Assembly: GCF_002005165.1 (NCBI RefSeq)
Contig: NZ_CP019699.1
Coordinates: 2,480,001-2,544,000, forward strand
Direction of reading: 5' to 3'
From: Novibacillus thermophilus
GTDB taxonomy: Bacteria > Bacillota > Bacilli > Thermoactinomycetales > Novibacillaceae
Length of the DNA: 64,000 bases
The stretch's first letter is position 1. Each line of letters begins with the position of its first letter. Below are positions 35,693 through 44,735 of this stretch, piece by piece. The notes under the pieces were generated by a model. It saw only the letters and a list, made by a program, of their open reading frames with translations. It made no database searches and was not told where the DNA came from. The translations under genes and the position numbers were made by a program.

Positions 35693-36595
35693 GTGAAAAA
35701 AACAGAACGTATAAATCAAATGCTCCGCTTCATCAATCAGAAGCAGCGTTTTACTCTTCAAGATTTAGTACAAGAATTTCAAATATCAAAAAGAACAGCA
35801 TTAAGAGACATAGCAACGTTGGAGGAGATTGGTGTACCTTTATATGCCGAACATGGCCGTTATGGAGGGTACCGATTGCTTAATTTGATGCAGCTCCCAC
35901 CAATATCTTTTAACAATCAAGAAGTTTATGCCCTTTATTTTGCCATGAAAGCACTACGTAGCTTTGCTAATTTACCTTTTCAAGTATCTTTTCTTTCCAT
36001 TCACAAAAAATTTCTCAATGCATTAACGGAAAGCCAAAGACAAGCTATCGAGAGAATGCAAAATCGAATTTCTTTTCGGCATACGGAACAAATCAAAGAT
36101 AGTGAACATTTGGAGATTTTGTTAATGGCAGCTGTAAATAATAAAGTGATCAAGATATCTTATCAAAAACTGTCCAAAACAGATGCTCGTTTGATTCAGC
36201 CCATTGCCATTTACTTCATGAAAGGCTATTGGTATTGTCGAGCTTATGATGTGGATAAAAGAGTTTACCGTGTTTTCCGTTGTGATCGGATCACATCTGC
36301 TGAAGCAAAAGATATCCAACCCTTAGCGGAGTTAACCGAAATAACGATGCAAAATGCTCATTCACTCTGGCGTCCTTCTGAAAATGCGGTTCAATTCAAA
36401 TGTTTAATTGACCAAAGGGGAGTAGAGTATTTTCAGCAAGAACATTACCCCTCGATGAGATTAATCAATGAGATGGGAAATACGTACCTTGTCGGTTCAT
36501 ATGAGCCAAACGAACTTGATTTTATCATTAAGTTCCTTTCTGGGTTTGGTAAATCCATAAAAATAATGGAACCTGTTATTTTAAAAGAAAATTAA
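35693..36595 (+). CDS. HTH/WYL-domain transcriptional regulator, YafY type
   Basis: A 300-residue regulator. The N-terminal HTH_11 winged helix (FTLQDLVQEFQISKRTALRDIATLEE) is followed by the segment HGRYGGYRLL and a central WYL domain (IKISYQKLSKTDARLIQPIAIYFMKGYWYCRAYD ... YRVFRCDRI). GTG at 35693 lies behind AGGAGG. WYL domains sense small ligands or nucleic acid. The divergent VOC gene is the obvious target. Confidence 0.88.
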   Translation: MKKTERINQMLRFINQKQRFTLQDLVQEFQISKRTALRDIATLEEIGVPLYAEHGRYGGYRLLNLMQLPPISFNNQEVYALYFAMKALRSFANLPFQVSFLSIHKKFLNALTESQRQAIERMQNRISFRHTEQIKDSEHLEILLMAAVNNKVIKISYQKLSKTDARLIQPIAIYFMKGYWYCRAYDVDKRVYRVFRCDRITSAEAKDIQPLAELTEITMQNAHSLWRPSENAVQFKCLIDQRGVEYFQQEHYPSMRLINEMGNTYLVGSYEPNELDFIIKFLSGFGKSIKIMEPVILKEN

Positions 36596-36884
36596 GACAG
36601 TACTATACGGATTTACTGGATAGCATTTAGACCTTAAATGTCTCGACTAAGTTTTGCCGACGGACTTGGTATAAAATTCGAACTGGGGAGGTCACCGAAT
36701 GACTTCTATTCTCACATAGGTTGACTTGCATCGTGCCTATTTGAAGGTTTGGATTTATATGGTTAACCTCTGGCAATTTTTGTCGGCACTCGATGTGAAC
36801 ATCGATGGTATAAACTGTCTCAGTTAACGATTGATCATTTTGCTTAATCGTGTTCATAAAGGCTGATTTTTGAGGAGAGCTCAA
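36596..36884. other. Intergenic stretch with a weak minus-strand ORF
   Basis: These 289 bases hold an open frame on the minus strand (36627-36884, up to 85 codons, containing INPNLQIGTMQVNLCENRSH) that I do not recognise. It has no ribosome site before either ATG and overlaps the start of the next gene. It may be a small hypothetical protein or chance. Confidence 0.25.
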
Positions 36885-37725
36885 ATGAAGCGTGTATTAG
36901 TGGCTGGTGCAACGGGTTATTTGGGAAGATACGTTGTTAAGGAACTAAAAAGGCAAGGGTATTATGTCAGGGTACTCGTAAGACACCCAGACAAGTTAAA
37001 CCAAACGGGGGATTTTCTAGCGCCTTCTATCGGTGACGATGTTGATGAAATCGCCGTAGGTGACATTACAAAACCGAATACGTTAAAACACATTTGTGAC
37101 GACATGGATTACGTTTTCTCATCTGTTGGAATCACGAGGAAAAGTCATGGTTTGACCTTTAAAGATGTTGACTATCAAGGGAATGTCAACTTATTAAAGG
37201 AAGCAGAGCACAGTCATGTTGCGACGACGTTTGGGAGGATCCCGGTCCTTTAATTGAAGCTAAAGCGCGTTTTGTTAAGGTTTTAAAAGCATCGCATATC
37301 AGCCATATTGTAATCAGACCGACCGGCTATTTTTCTGACTTAACCCAGTTGTTGACAATGGCCAAAAAAGGTAGAGTTTACCTGATTGGAGACGGTCAAT
37401 CTAGAATGAATCCGATTCACGGCGAAGATTTAGCGCATTTTTGTGTACAGTCCCTCTCGGAAGTAAATCAATCACTTGATGTCGGCGGTCCCGAAACATT
37501 GACATATGAACAATAAAATGGCCTTTGATGTGTTGGATCAGAGAGAACAGATCACACACCTTCCATTCAGTCTATTAAACACCATTTCTTTAGGTCTGAA
37601 ATTGTTCAGTAAACATCATTATGGGGTTTTACGTTTTTTTATGAACGTCATGCCTCACAATGTGATTGCACCAATGTATGGAAAACATAAGTTTAAAGAT
37701 TTTTTCAGGAGAGAGTGTAACGAGA
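36885..37725 (+). pseudogene. NmrA/YwnB-like NAD(P)-binding SDR gene, several lesions
   Basis: Starts at ATG 36885 behind GGAGAG with an intact Rossmann opening (VLVAGATGYLGRYVVKELKRQGY) and proceeds to VNLLKEAEHSHV. A gap of roughly a dozen codons and a frame change near 37215 follow, then another frame gives LIEAKARFVKVLKASHISH, IVIRPTGYFSDLTQ and GRVYLIGDGQSRMNPIHGEDL. A stop at 37514-37516 and a third frame (MAFDVLDQREQITHLP ... MYGKHKFKDFF) finish it. The multiple independent lesions show genuine decay. The family comprises atypical SDRs that bind NAD(P) or act as redox sensors. Confidence 0.8.
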
Positions 37726-37763
37726 AGCGGAGCGGAAAGCGAACTGATGATCCTCGAACTAAT

Positions 37764-37791
37764 CCACTAGACCTGGAATCTGGTGGCTTTT
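37764..37791 (+). terminator. Hairpin after the SDR pseudogene
   Basis: CCACTAGA / TCTGGTGG stem with one G-T pair and a short loop, followed by CTTTT. Confidence 0.5.
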
Positions 37792-37793
37792 AG

Positions 37794-38190
37794 TTATGTT
37801 AAATTGCATGTTTCGACACATGCCTCAACTAAATGTAAAAAATTTGCGTTTTTCCTTATTCCACGGGAAATAAGCAGAGGTGGTTTCGTTTTAAGCATAT
37901 TTTAAGGAGGGATTTTATTTGGCTCCTGTTTATCCTGATTTCTACTTGCCTGCATTTTGTTTTTAGTTCTATTCAGGGCATTGACGTTTTTTAGATCGTC
38001 GTTTATTCTAATAATTGTAAAAAAATTATTACATAAAATCATGTTTAAAACGAAATGGCAGTCACATCAATGGGATAAGTTTTGGACGCATAGAGAAGAG
38101 CAGGAAGTCGAGCGAGGAATTAATTTTTCCATTGGCTTAGGTACTACGCCGCTAAATGACAGAATAATGAAACAATTAGGGGGCTGAAAA
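37794..38190 (+). other. Degenerate stretch upstream of the DUF819 gene
   Basis: AAGGAGG at 37905-37911 precedes a TTG-initiated frame that stops after about 15 codons. Overlapping frames then encode hydrophobic segments and a 46-residue tail (KTKWQSHQWDKFWTHREEQ ... TPLNDRIMKQLGG) ending at 38187, two bases before the next ATG. It looks like the decayed or truncated C-terminus of a preceding gene of the same operon. I do not recognise the family. Confidence 0.35.
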
Positions 38191-39408
38191 ATGTCAGATT
38201 CGATTATACAGCCTGATGATACATGGATGTTATGGGCATTTTTGGCAGGTTGGGCCGCGGTAAGCATTTATTTAGAGCAAACATATAAGTGGGCATCCAA
38301 AATGTCAGGGGCAATCATAGCGCTTGTCGGTGCCATGCTTCTAGCAAACTTCAATATAATACCGACTGAATCTCCCGTTTACGATACGGTTTGGTCTTAT
38401 GTCGTTCCGTTATCCATTCCGTTACTTTTATTCCGTTCCAACATTTTAAAAATATGGAACGAAAGTGGAAGATTGCTGGTCATCTTTCTGCTAAGCTCAA
38501 CTGGTACAGTTACGGGCGCAATTGTTGGTTTTTTTTTGTTACGGGATCACCTTCCGGTTCTAGATAAAATTGCTGCGATGATGACAGGTTCATATATTGG
38601 TGGGGGAGTCAACTTTGCAGCCATGTCAGCAAAATTTGAAACACCGGGAGAAATTGTGTCTGCGACGGTAGTGGCAGATAATATGTTAATGGCACTCTAT
38701 TTCCTTGTATTGATCCTCATTCCAACTGTTTCCTTCTTTAGAACACATTATAAAACTCCTTATATAGATGAACTTGAAAAAAATACAGATAACAATGACA
38801 ATCTAGCTTCTTCCTATTGGAAGAAAAAAGAAGTCGCTTTAAAAGATATTGCCCTTGCCGTAGGGACTGCCTTTGTCATTGTGGGAGTTTCCTTTAAAAT
38901 TGCCGAATTTTTCGATGGAATCATTCCTTCCGGGGAACACGTCCACTTCTTCCTGAATGTATTGAATGGCATTTTAGGGGACAATTATTTAATGTTGACT
39001 ACCTTAACGATGACAGCAGTAACCGTGTTTCCACGTTATTTTGAAAGCATTCATGGTGCGCAGGAAATCGGGACGTATTTAATTTACGTTTTCTTCGTCG
39101 TCATCGGGGTACCCGCATCCTTACCGTTAATTTTACAAAACGCCCCTCTGATTTTTGTTTTCGTTTTGATCATGGTTTGTATTAACATGTTTGCATCCTT
39201 CTTGTTGGGTAAACTGTTCAAATTCTCACTGGAAGAAATTATCCTTTCCAGTAATGCCAATATTGGCGGGCCGACTACCGCTGCAGCGATGGCTATTTCT
39301 AAAGGGTGGACCCAATTAGTCGGTCCAATCTTATTAGTTGGGACATTAGGTTATGTTATTGGAAACTACGCCGGAACGGCAATAGGAGTTTGGCTAAGTC
39401 ATTTCTAA
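38191..39408 (+). CDS. DUF819 family membrane protein (YjcL-like)
   Basis: A 405-residue protein with about ten hydrophobic segments. It has the DUF819 features SYVVPLSIPLLLFRSNILKIW near residues 69-89, TGSYIGGGVNFAAMS near 131-145, and SSNANIGGPTTAAAMAISKGW near 351-371. AGGGGG precedes the ATG. The family is predicted to be a transporter; the substrate is unknown, though some members lie by cell-wall peptide genes. No partner gene is intact here. Confidence 0.88.
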   Translation: MSDSIIQPDDTWMLWAFLAGWAAVSIYLEQTYKWASKMSGAIIALVGAMLLANFNIIPTESPVYDTVWSYVVPLSIPLLLFRSNILKIWNESGRLLVIFLLSSTGTVTGAIVGFFLLRDHLPVLDKIAAMMTGSYIGGGVNFAAMSAKFETPGEIVSATVVADNMLMALYFLVLILIPTVSFFRTHYKTPYIDELEKNTDNNDNLASSYWKKKEVALKDIALAVGTAFVIVGVSFKIAEFFDGIIPSGEHVHFFLNVLNGILGDNYLMLTTLTMTAVTVFPRYFESIHGAQEIGTYLIYVFFVVIGVPASLPLILQNAPLIFVFVLIMVCINMFASFLLGKLFKFSLEEIILSSNANIGGPTTAAAMAISKGWTQLVGPILLVGTLGYVIGNYAGTAIGVWLSHF

Positions 39409-39464
39409 GTTCTTTGGTTAACCTGATGAAGATCTGGCTGACGAAACGAATGCAAGGGCGATTG

Positions 39465-40034
39465 TCAGCGCCGATAAGTTTTTATAGCCGGTGGTTCATA
39501 AGAGTCAAATTGATCAAGTAACCGGTTTGGTTCAACGTCTACAAGGGCCATAGAACGGTACGTTTCATGCATGAATTGTTCCTTCGTCATATGCTGAAAC
39601 AATTCCAGCAAAGGATCAAAGTAATGATTGATATTAAGAAGACCACAAGGTTTTTGATGGAGTCCTAATTGGGCCCAGGTAAAAATTTCAAAGAACTCTT
39701 CCAATGTTCCTGGCCCACCTGGCAAAACGACAAAACCGTCTGCAAGCTCTGCCATTCGAGCCTTCCTCTCGTGCATCGAATCCACAATAATCAGTTCTGA
39801 CAATCGTGTATGGGATATTTCTCTCTGTTCCAAAAATCTCGGCATAATCCCGATGACGTGTCCGCCTTCCTCTAAAACAGCGTCCGCAACGGCTCCCATC
39901 AGGCCGACACTCGCTCCGCCATAAACAAGTGTAAGATTACGCTTGGCTAGCTCTTCACCCAAATTCTTGGCGTTCTCTATATACACATTAGATGCTCCCT
40001 CACTGGAACCACAAAATACAGCTACGTTTTTCAA
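39465..40034 (-). CDS. LOG family protein (TIGR00730, YvdD-like)
   Basis: A 189-residue Rossmann-like protein. FCGSSEGAS near the N-terminus, the nucleotide loop GGASVGLMGAVADA, and PGGPGTLEEFFEIFTWAQLG with the catalytic PGGxGTxxE motif identify it. Related proteins hydrolyse N6-substituted or plain AMP to base and ribose 5-phosphate. The start is TTG at 40034, nine bases after AGAGGAGA. It is transcribed divergently from the MazG-like gene. Confidence 0.9.
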   Translation of the reverse strand: MKNVAVFCGSSEGASNVYIENAKNLGEELAKRNLTLVYGGASVGLMGAVADAVLEEGGHVIGIMPRFLEQREISHTRLSELIIVDSMHERKARMAELADGFVVLPGGPGTLEEFFEIFTWAQLGLHQKPCGLLNINHYFDPLLELFQHMTKEQFMHETYRSMALVDVEPNRLLDQFDSYEPPAIKTYRR

Positions 40035-40139
40035 TGTGGCGTCTCCTCTCTATCTGAATTCTGTGCACAGCGATCATATTATACAAAAGTCTTGATGAAT
40101 TGTTAAACTTTACGATAATGGAATGAGGGGTGAGAAAAA

Positions 40140-40457
40140 ATGGATGTCACTGAATTTCAACAATGGGTTAAGGAGTATTATGAAAATAGGGGCTGGTCTG
40201 AACTAGACATTTTTATTCGCATTGGTTTTCTAGCAGAGGAAACTGGAGAAGTCGCACGGGCCATTCGAGCCCTTGAGATCGGTAGGGATAGACCGGATGA
40301 GGTCACTGACTCGTTTTTAGACAATAGAAAGGCTTTAGTAGAAGAATTAGGAGACGTATTGGGGAACGTCATTGTAATAGCCAATAAATATAACATCTCT
40401 TTAGAGGAAGTGTTTCATTCTCACAAGGAGAAACTTTCAAAGCGTTACTCTAGTTAA
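40140..40457 (+). CDS. MazG-like nucleotide pyrophosphohydrolase
   Basis: A 105-residue all-alpha NTP pyrophosphohydrolase. The metal-binding motif EETGEVARAI (residues 33-42) and EELGDVLGNVIVIANKY (residues 75-91) give the ExxE...ExxD pattern of the family. GAGGGG precedes the ATG by about 7 bases. It probably hydrolyses a non-canonical nucleotide in the cytoplasm. Confidence 0.88.
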   Translation: MDVTEFQQWVKEYYENRGWSELDIFIRIGFLAEETGEVARAIRALEIGRDRPDEVTDSFLDNRKALVEELGDVLGNVIVIANKYNISLEEVFHSHKEKLSKRYSS

Positions 40458-40719
40458 GTCCGTAAAGTGATCCCATTTCAACATCCTCGGTTTCTGAAAC
40501 CGTTCAGGTAAGGAGGATGTTGAAATGGCTCCATGAGTTCGCCTCAATCTTGCTCCCATCAAGAAAGTCGTCTTTTCATTGAGCTGTTCCTCCTGTACAA
40601 GCCGTCTATGCGAAAAACGTTCCAAAAATCGAGCTGCTTGTGGCTTGCCACATGTGCACAGAGATCGAATGAATACATTCGTCAATCTATTCTTACTATT
40701 ATAAATAATTTCGAAGCGA
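40458..40719. other. Intergenic stretch with a long hairpin
   Basis: The notable structure is at 40473-40528: CCATTTCAACATCCTC pairs perfectly with GAGGATGTTGAAATGG (16 bp), enclosing a smaller hairpin GGTTT/AAACC. No U-tract follows. The rest (40529-40719) carries no gene I can support. An open minus-strand frame (40437-40685) has no recognisable domain and runs through the hairpin. Confidence 0.5.
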
Positions 40720-40748
40720 TTGACGTAATGAAAAGTTGCTGATAAGAT
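40720..40748 (+). promoter_or_regulatory. Promoter of the ABC-chelatase operon
   Basis: TTGACG at 40720-40725 and TAAGAT at 40743-40748 with a 17-base spacer. The expected start is near 40755, inside the adjoining Zur box. The leader to the first ATG is about 180 bases and contains an inverted repeat around GGACATGTCC (40893-40902). Confidence 0.72.
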
Positions 40749-40756
40749 GCTGTATG

Positions 40757-40779
40757 TAAATCGTAATCATTACGATTAA
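40757..40779 (+). promoter_or_regulatory. Zur box (zinc-uptake repressor operator)
   Basis: Core TCGTAAT-C-ATTACGA at 40761-40775 is an exact match to the Bacillus Zur 7-1-7 consensus and is extended by flanking AAA/TTA. It is distinct from Fur (GATAATGATAATC) and PerR (TTATAATNATTATAA) boxes. It overlaps the predicted transcription start, the right position for repression when zinc is sufficient. Confidence 0.85.
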
Positions 40780-40933
40780 GATGCCGTCATTTTCATGAGA
40801 TCTGTCGGTTTGAAGTGTATTTTTTGACGAAAGGAGGGCACGGGTTCCATAAGGTAGTCGAAGCCAGAGTTATCTAATTGAACGGGGACATGTCCGTTCT
40901 GTTTGATAGTCCACAGCCTGGAGGTAATATGTC

Positions 40934-41929
40934 ATGAGCTCCTCAAAACTTACAAAAATTTGTGCGTACTCGCTCATCATCTGTCATTTTGTGCTGTTGG
41001 CGACAAGCTGTTCGCCATCCACTGTAACTCCCACAACACCCGAATCTGTACCGCTCGATCAGCCGGAGCCATTGTCTTTTGAAGATGATGCCGGCCGGGA
41101 GATAACGTTGCCCCAAAAACCGCAGCGGATCGTCGTGCTGTCACCTCAACTGTTGAATTTACTATATGCCGTCGGGGGACGCGCAGTTGCCCGCGCCACA
41201 TCGACAGGCGAAACGGTCCCGGAAACAGCGGAAAATCTGGAAGATGTCGGAGGGATGACGACAGTCCACACGGAAAAGCTGCTGGCGTTAAAGCCTGATC
41301 TCGTAATTGGGTCCACCGTTTTTCATCGCGACTTGGCCGGAGTGTTGGACGAAAGCCGTGTGCCGTTTGCCCTGTTTAAACTCGGTACATACTCGGACTT
41401 GAAAGAAAAAGCGGTATTGTTCGGCAAAATCGCCGGAACGGAAGGCAAGGCGAAAGAGGAGCTCGTAAAGCTGGATCGGCAGATGAACCAATTAACTGCC
41501 AAGGTTCCGGCTAATCAAGCGCCTACGTTTATCATGCTGAACGTGACTCCGAGCAGCATTTCCGTCCAGCGGCAGAACATGATCGGGCTCGAGGTAGCGG
41601 CGATGTTGAAAATGAAAAATGTGGCGGAAACGTTGCCCGCTTCGGATACGAGCCCGTCCACTGCCCCATTCAGTTTGGAAAAAATCGTCGAACTCAATCC
41701 GGATTTCATTTTTATTCTCATTCACGGCGCCAGAACAGAGGGTGAGCATAAAATCCGGTCCGATCTCGCTGGACAGCCTGCTTGGGCATCGCTCCGAGCC
41801 GTCAAAGAAAACCGATTGGCCATTTTGCCGTCAGATTTGTTCCTGTCCAATCCGGGCTTTCGGCTGAATGAATCGGTTGAGTATTTGGCAAAGCTCGTTT
41901 ATCCGGACGTTTACGGTCATGGCAAGTAA
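40934..41929 (+). CDS. FecB/BtuF-type ABC substrate-binding lipoprotein
   Basis: A 331-residue metal-chelate binding protein. Lipobox LLATSC gives Cys26 as anchor. The helical-backbone binder fold shows FEDDAGREITLPQKPQRIVVLSP at the N-terminus and VHTEKLLALKPDLVIGS. GGAGGT lies 8 bases before the ATG. The family binds siderophores, haem, cobalamin or other metal complexes. Being first in a Zur-box operon points to a zinc-related complex; cobalamin cannot be excluded from sequence. The stop overlaps the permease start. Confidence 0.87.
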   Translation: MSSSKLTKICAYSLIICHFVLLATSCSPSTVTPTTPESVPLDQPEPLSFEDDAGREITLPQKPQRIVVLSPQLLNLLYAVGGRAVARATSTGETVPETAENLEDVGGMTTVHTEKLLALKPDLVIGSTVFHRDLAGVLDESRVPFALFKLGTYSDLKEKAVLFGKIAGTEGKAKEELVKLDRQMNQLTAKVPANQAPTFIMLNVTPSSISVQRQNMIGLEVAAMLKMKNVAETLPASDTSPSTAPFSLEKIVELNPDFIFILIHGARTEGEHKIRSDLAGQPAWASLRAVKENRLAILPSDLFLSNPGFRLNESVEYLAKLVYPDVYGHGK

Positions 41930-42920
41930 TCCGTTTCGCGTTTCAGTCTCCAGGAACGTTCTGGTGTTTATCGCTCTGACGGCGGCGGCTTTTCTTGGGA
42001 TTGCGTTTGGCATCGGTACTGGAGCGGTATCGATTTCACTGGTGGACATCTGGCAGTACTTGTTTCACGGCTACGACGGTCCGATGAAGGAGATTGTGTG
42101 GAATATCCGCTTGCCCCGCACATTGGTTGGAGCGTTTGTGGGAGCCAATCTGGCTTTGTCTGGTGCGATCTTGCAAGCGGTCATGCGCAATCCGCTGGCT
42201 GACCCGCACATTATCGGCGTTTCGTCGGGAGCAGGACTGTTTGGTGTCATCGTGTTGATTTTATTTCCCCACATGTGGTCGATACTGACCCCGGTTGCTT
42301 TTCTCGGGGCCTCCGGAGCCGCGATCCTGATTTATTTGCTGGCCTGGAGAGATGGCGTCCAACCGGTTCGCCTCATTCTGGCTGGCGTTGCAGTATCGTC
42401 TTTTCTTGGCTCGGGTATTTCCGCCTTGCTGATTTTTTTTAGCGACCGAGTCGACGGAGCGCTCGTGTTTATGGTCGGCGGATTGTCTGCCAAAAGCTGG
42501 CCTGAGCTGGAAACGATCCTTCCTTATTCGGTTCTGGGTCTATGCGTGGCCCTTTCCGGCAGCTCGCATCTGAATGTGCTGGCACTGGGAGATTCGAACG
42601 CCCGGGGGCTCGGACTGCCCGTCGAGGCGGTTCGTCTCATCATGGTAGCGACAGCCGCTTTGCTCGCTGCGAGTGCGGTGAGCGTTGCCGGGCTGCTCGG
42701 TTTTGTGGGGCTGATCGTACCGCACTCGGTCCGTTTGCTCGTCGGCAGTGACTATCGGATCCTTCAGCCTGCTACTGCCTTGATGGGCGCTGCCGTCGTG
42801 ACTTTTTGCGATACGTTCGCCCGCATGATGTTTGCGCCCGTGGAGCTTCCGGTCGGCATTATAATGGGCGTGCTTGGCGCACCGTTCTTTTTGTACTTGT
42901 TGAGGAGGGAAGCGGGATGA
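41919..42920 (+). CDS. FecCD-type ABC transporter permease
   Basis: About 333 residues from ATG 41919, overlapping the upstream gene by 11 bases. It has the family segments WNIRLPRTLVGAFVGANLALSGAILQAVMRNPLADPHIIGVSSGAG and the late GLIVPHSVRLLVGSDYR, with about ten hydrophobic helices. It forms the homodimeric channel for the complex captured by the preceding lipoprotein. Confidence 0.92.
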   Translation: MASNPFRVSVSRNVLVFIALTAAAFLGIAFGIGTGAVSISLVDIWQYLFHGYDGPMKEIVWNIRLPRTLVGAFVGANLALSGAILQAVMRNPLADPHIIGVSSGAGLFGVIVLILFPHMWSILTPVAFLGASGAAILIYLLAWRDGVQPVRLILAGVAVSSFLGSGISALLIFFSDRVDGALVFMVGGLSAKSWPELETILPYSVLGLCVALSGSSHLNVLALGDSNARGLGLPVEAVRLIMVATAALLAASAVSVAGLLGFVGLIVPHSVRLLVGSDYRILQPATALMGAAVVTFCDTFARMMFAPVELPVGIIMGVLGAPFFLYLLRREAG

Positions 42921-43741
42921 CGGCGTTGGTGCTGGAAGAAGTTACGGTCAAGTATCAGCATCGCACTGTGATCGACAAACTGAACTGGCAGGTGGAAACC
43001 GGTAAAATCTACAGTGTTATCGGCCCGAACGGATGCGGCAAGAGTACGCTGCTCAAAACGATCGCCGGCCACTTAAAACCAGACCGGGGAGAGGTTTTGC
43101 TGGATGGCAAATCGATCGGCAGCTATTCACGGCGGCACTTGGCGAAGTGTGTCGCCATGCTTCAGCAGAGTCAGGATAAGCTGCCGGAAATGACTGTGCG
43201 CGCGCTCGTCGGTTACGGGCGCTTTCCACATAAACCGATGTGGGGAGCCAACCGAAAGGAAGATGAGGAGATCGTAGAGTGGGCAATGGCACAGACCGGA
43301 ACCCTCCCTTTTGCGGAGCGAAAGTTGTCCGCATTGTCCGGAGGCGAACGCCAGCGGGTTTGGATTGCGATGACGCTGGCGCAAAAGACGAATCTGTTGT
43401 TATTGGATGAACCGACGACTTATCTCGATGTGAGCCACCAATGGGAAATTATGGAGCTTATCGCTGACATTAACCGGAAGTACGGCATAACCATTGTCAT
43501 GGTTTTGCATGACATTAACCATGCTGCCGCTTGCTCCGATGAAATTATGGTGATGAGCGCCGGTCGTATGTATGCGAGCGGCACTCCCGAGCAAGTCATC
43601 ACCGAAGAAATGCTCGGCGACGTCTTTGGCGTGAAGGGTCTCGTGGAGCGGGATACTGACAGCGGCCGCTTGAACTGCCTCATCAGGGGACTGCTGGGAA
43701 CGGCGAATCTTCCAGCGGGGAAAACGGTTAAGGCAACGTAA
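42917..43741 (+). CDS. FecE/BtuD-type ABC transporter ATPase
   Basis: A 274-residue ATPase starting at ATG 42917 (ATGA overlap with the permease stop, GGAGGG upstream). Walker A is GPNGCGKST, the Q-loop is in MLQQSQ, the signature is LSGGERQR and Walker B is LLLLDEPT followed by the D-loop and a switch His in VLHDINHA. It completes a one-operon importer with the two preceding genes. Confidence 0.93.
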   Translation: MTALVLEEVTVKYQHRTVIDKLNWQVETGKIYSVIGPNGCGKSTLLKTIAGHLKPDRGEVLLDGKSIGSYSRRHLAKCVAMLQQSQDKLPEMTVRALVGYGRFPHKPMWGANRKEDEEIVEWAMAQTGTLPFAERKLSALSGGERQRVWIAMTLAQKTNLLLLDEPTTYLDVSHQWEIMELIADINRKYGITIVMVLHDINHAAACSDEIMVMSAGRMYASGTPEQVITEEMLGDVFGVKGLVERDTDSGRLNCLIRGLLGTANLPAGKTVKAT

Positions 43742-43805
43742 AGTATAACTCGGAAATCTGCTGACGAAAAAGGCATAAAAGCCAGGGAGAGGATGGGAAA
43801 TAAAC

Positions 43806-44735
43806 GTGAACTCGGAAGTGTTTCCGTTTGCGGCGATTGTCGGGCAGGAAATGATGAAAAAGGGACTGCTGCTCAATCTTGTCAATATGAGTCTCGGCGG
43901 CGTATTAATCCTCGGCGAGAAAGGCACGGCCAAATCGACGGCGGTACGGGCGCTCGCCGATTTGATGCCTGGACTGCGCGTCGTCAATTTACCTGTCAGT
44001 GCTACGGAAGATCGCGTCGTCGGCACTTTGGATATTGAGCATGCGGTCCGGGAGGGGGAAAAACGGTTTGAGCCGGGGCTGTTGGCGGCGGCACACGGAC
44101 ATATTTTGTATGTGGATGAGATCAATTTGCTGGATGACGCGATTGTCGATGCGCTGCTCGATGCCGCTGCCATGGGGGTGAACACGGTGGAGAGAGAAGG
44201 GATATCGCATTCGCATCCGAGCCGGTTTGTGCTCATCGGCACCATGAATCCGGAAGAAGGCGAACTGCGTCCCCAGCTGCTGGACCGGTTCGCACTTTCA
44301 GTGGAAGTGAACGGAGAGCGCGAGGTGACGAACCGGATGGAGGTCATTCGCCGCCGATTGGCGTTCGAATCAGATCCCGTCCAATTCCGGCGAACGTACG
44401 AGAAGGAACAGGCGGAACTTCGCAGGCGGGTTGAACGCGCCCGAGAATTGCTCCAACGCATCGAACCGTCTGAGGATTTACTGGTATGGACCGCGACGGT
44501 CGGGATTCGACTGGGGGTGGACGGCCACCGCGCGGACATCATGTTAATGAAAACGGCCATGGCGCTCGCCGCGTTCCAGGGAAGGACTCGTATTGTGCCA
44601 GAGGATATGGTTGAAGCGGCGATGATGGTGATGCCACATCGCATGCGCAAGCGGCCGTTCGAAGAGGAGGCTTTCGACGCCGAAGCGATACGGACGCTTC
44701 TCGGGGATTTACAGGAGGTCACTCATGCGCCTTAA
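43806..44735 (+). CDS. ChlI/BchI/CobS-like AAA+ chelatase ATPase subunit
   Basis: A 309-residue AAA+ ATPase of the magnesium/cobalt chelatase I type. Walker [10 protein letters not shown] is at residues 37-45, Walker B is [11 protein letters not shown], sensor 1 is [18 protein letters not shown] with an arginine finger, and [13 protein letters not shown] lies in the C-terminal helical domain. It starts with GTG at 43806. In chelatases this subunit powers metal insertion with a D-type subunit and a large H/N-type subunit; both follow here. It is 64 bases after the importer ATPase, so it is probably co-transcribed. Confidence 0.9.
   Translation: MNSEVFPFAAIVGQEMMKKGLLLNLVNMSLGGVLILGEKGTAKSTAVRALADLMPGLRVVNLPVSATEDRVVGTLDIEHAVREGEKRFEPGLLAAAHGHILYVDEINLLDDAIVDALLDAAAMGVNTVEREGISHSHPSRFVLIGTMNPEEGELRPQLLDRFALSVEVNGEREVTNRMEVIRRRLAFESDPVQFRRTYEKEQAELRRRVERARELLQRIEPSEDLLVWTATVGIRLGVDGHRADIMLMKTAMALAAFQGRTRIVPEDMVEAAMMVMPHRMRKRPFEEEAFDAEAIRTLLGDLQEVTHAP

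Noticed and set aside
40755-40933. Possible cobalamin riboswitch before the ABC-CobN operon
   Set aside because: No B12-box or conserved core (GCCACTG-type) is present in the 180-base leader; the Zur palindrome explains the regulation better.
43400-44722. 440-codon open frame on the minus strand
   Set aside because: It lies opposite the ABC ATPase and ChlI-like genes, has no ribosome site, is very rich in Ser/Arg/Thr as expected for antisense of G+C-rich codons, and matches no family.
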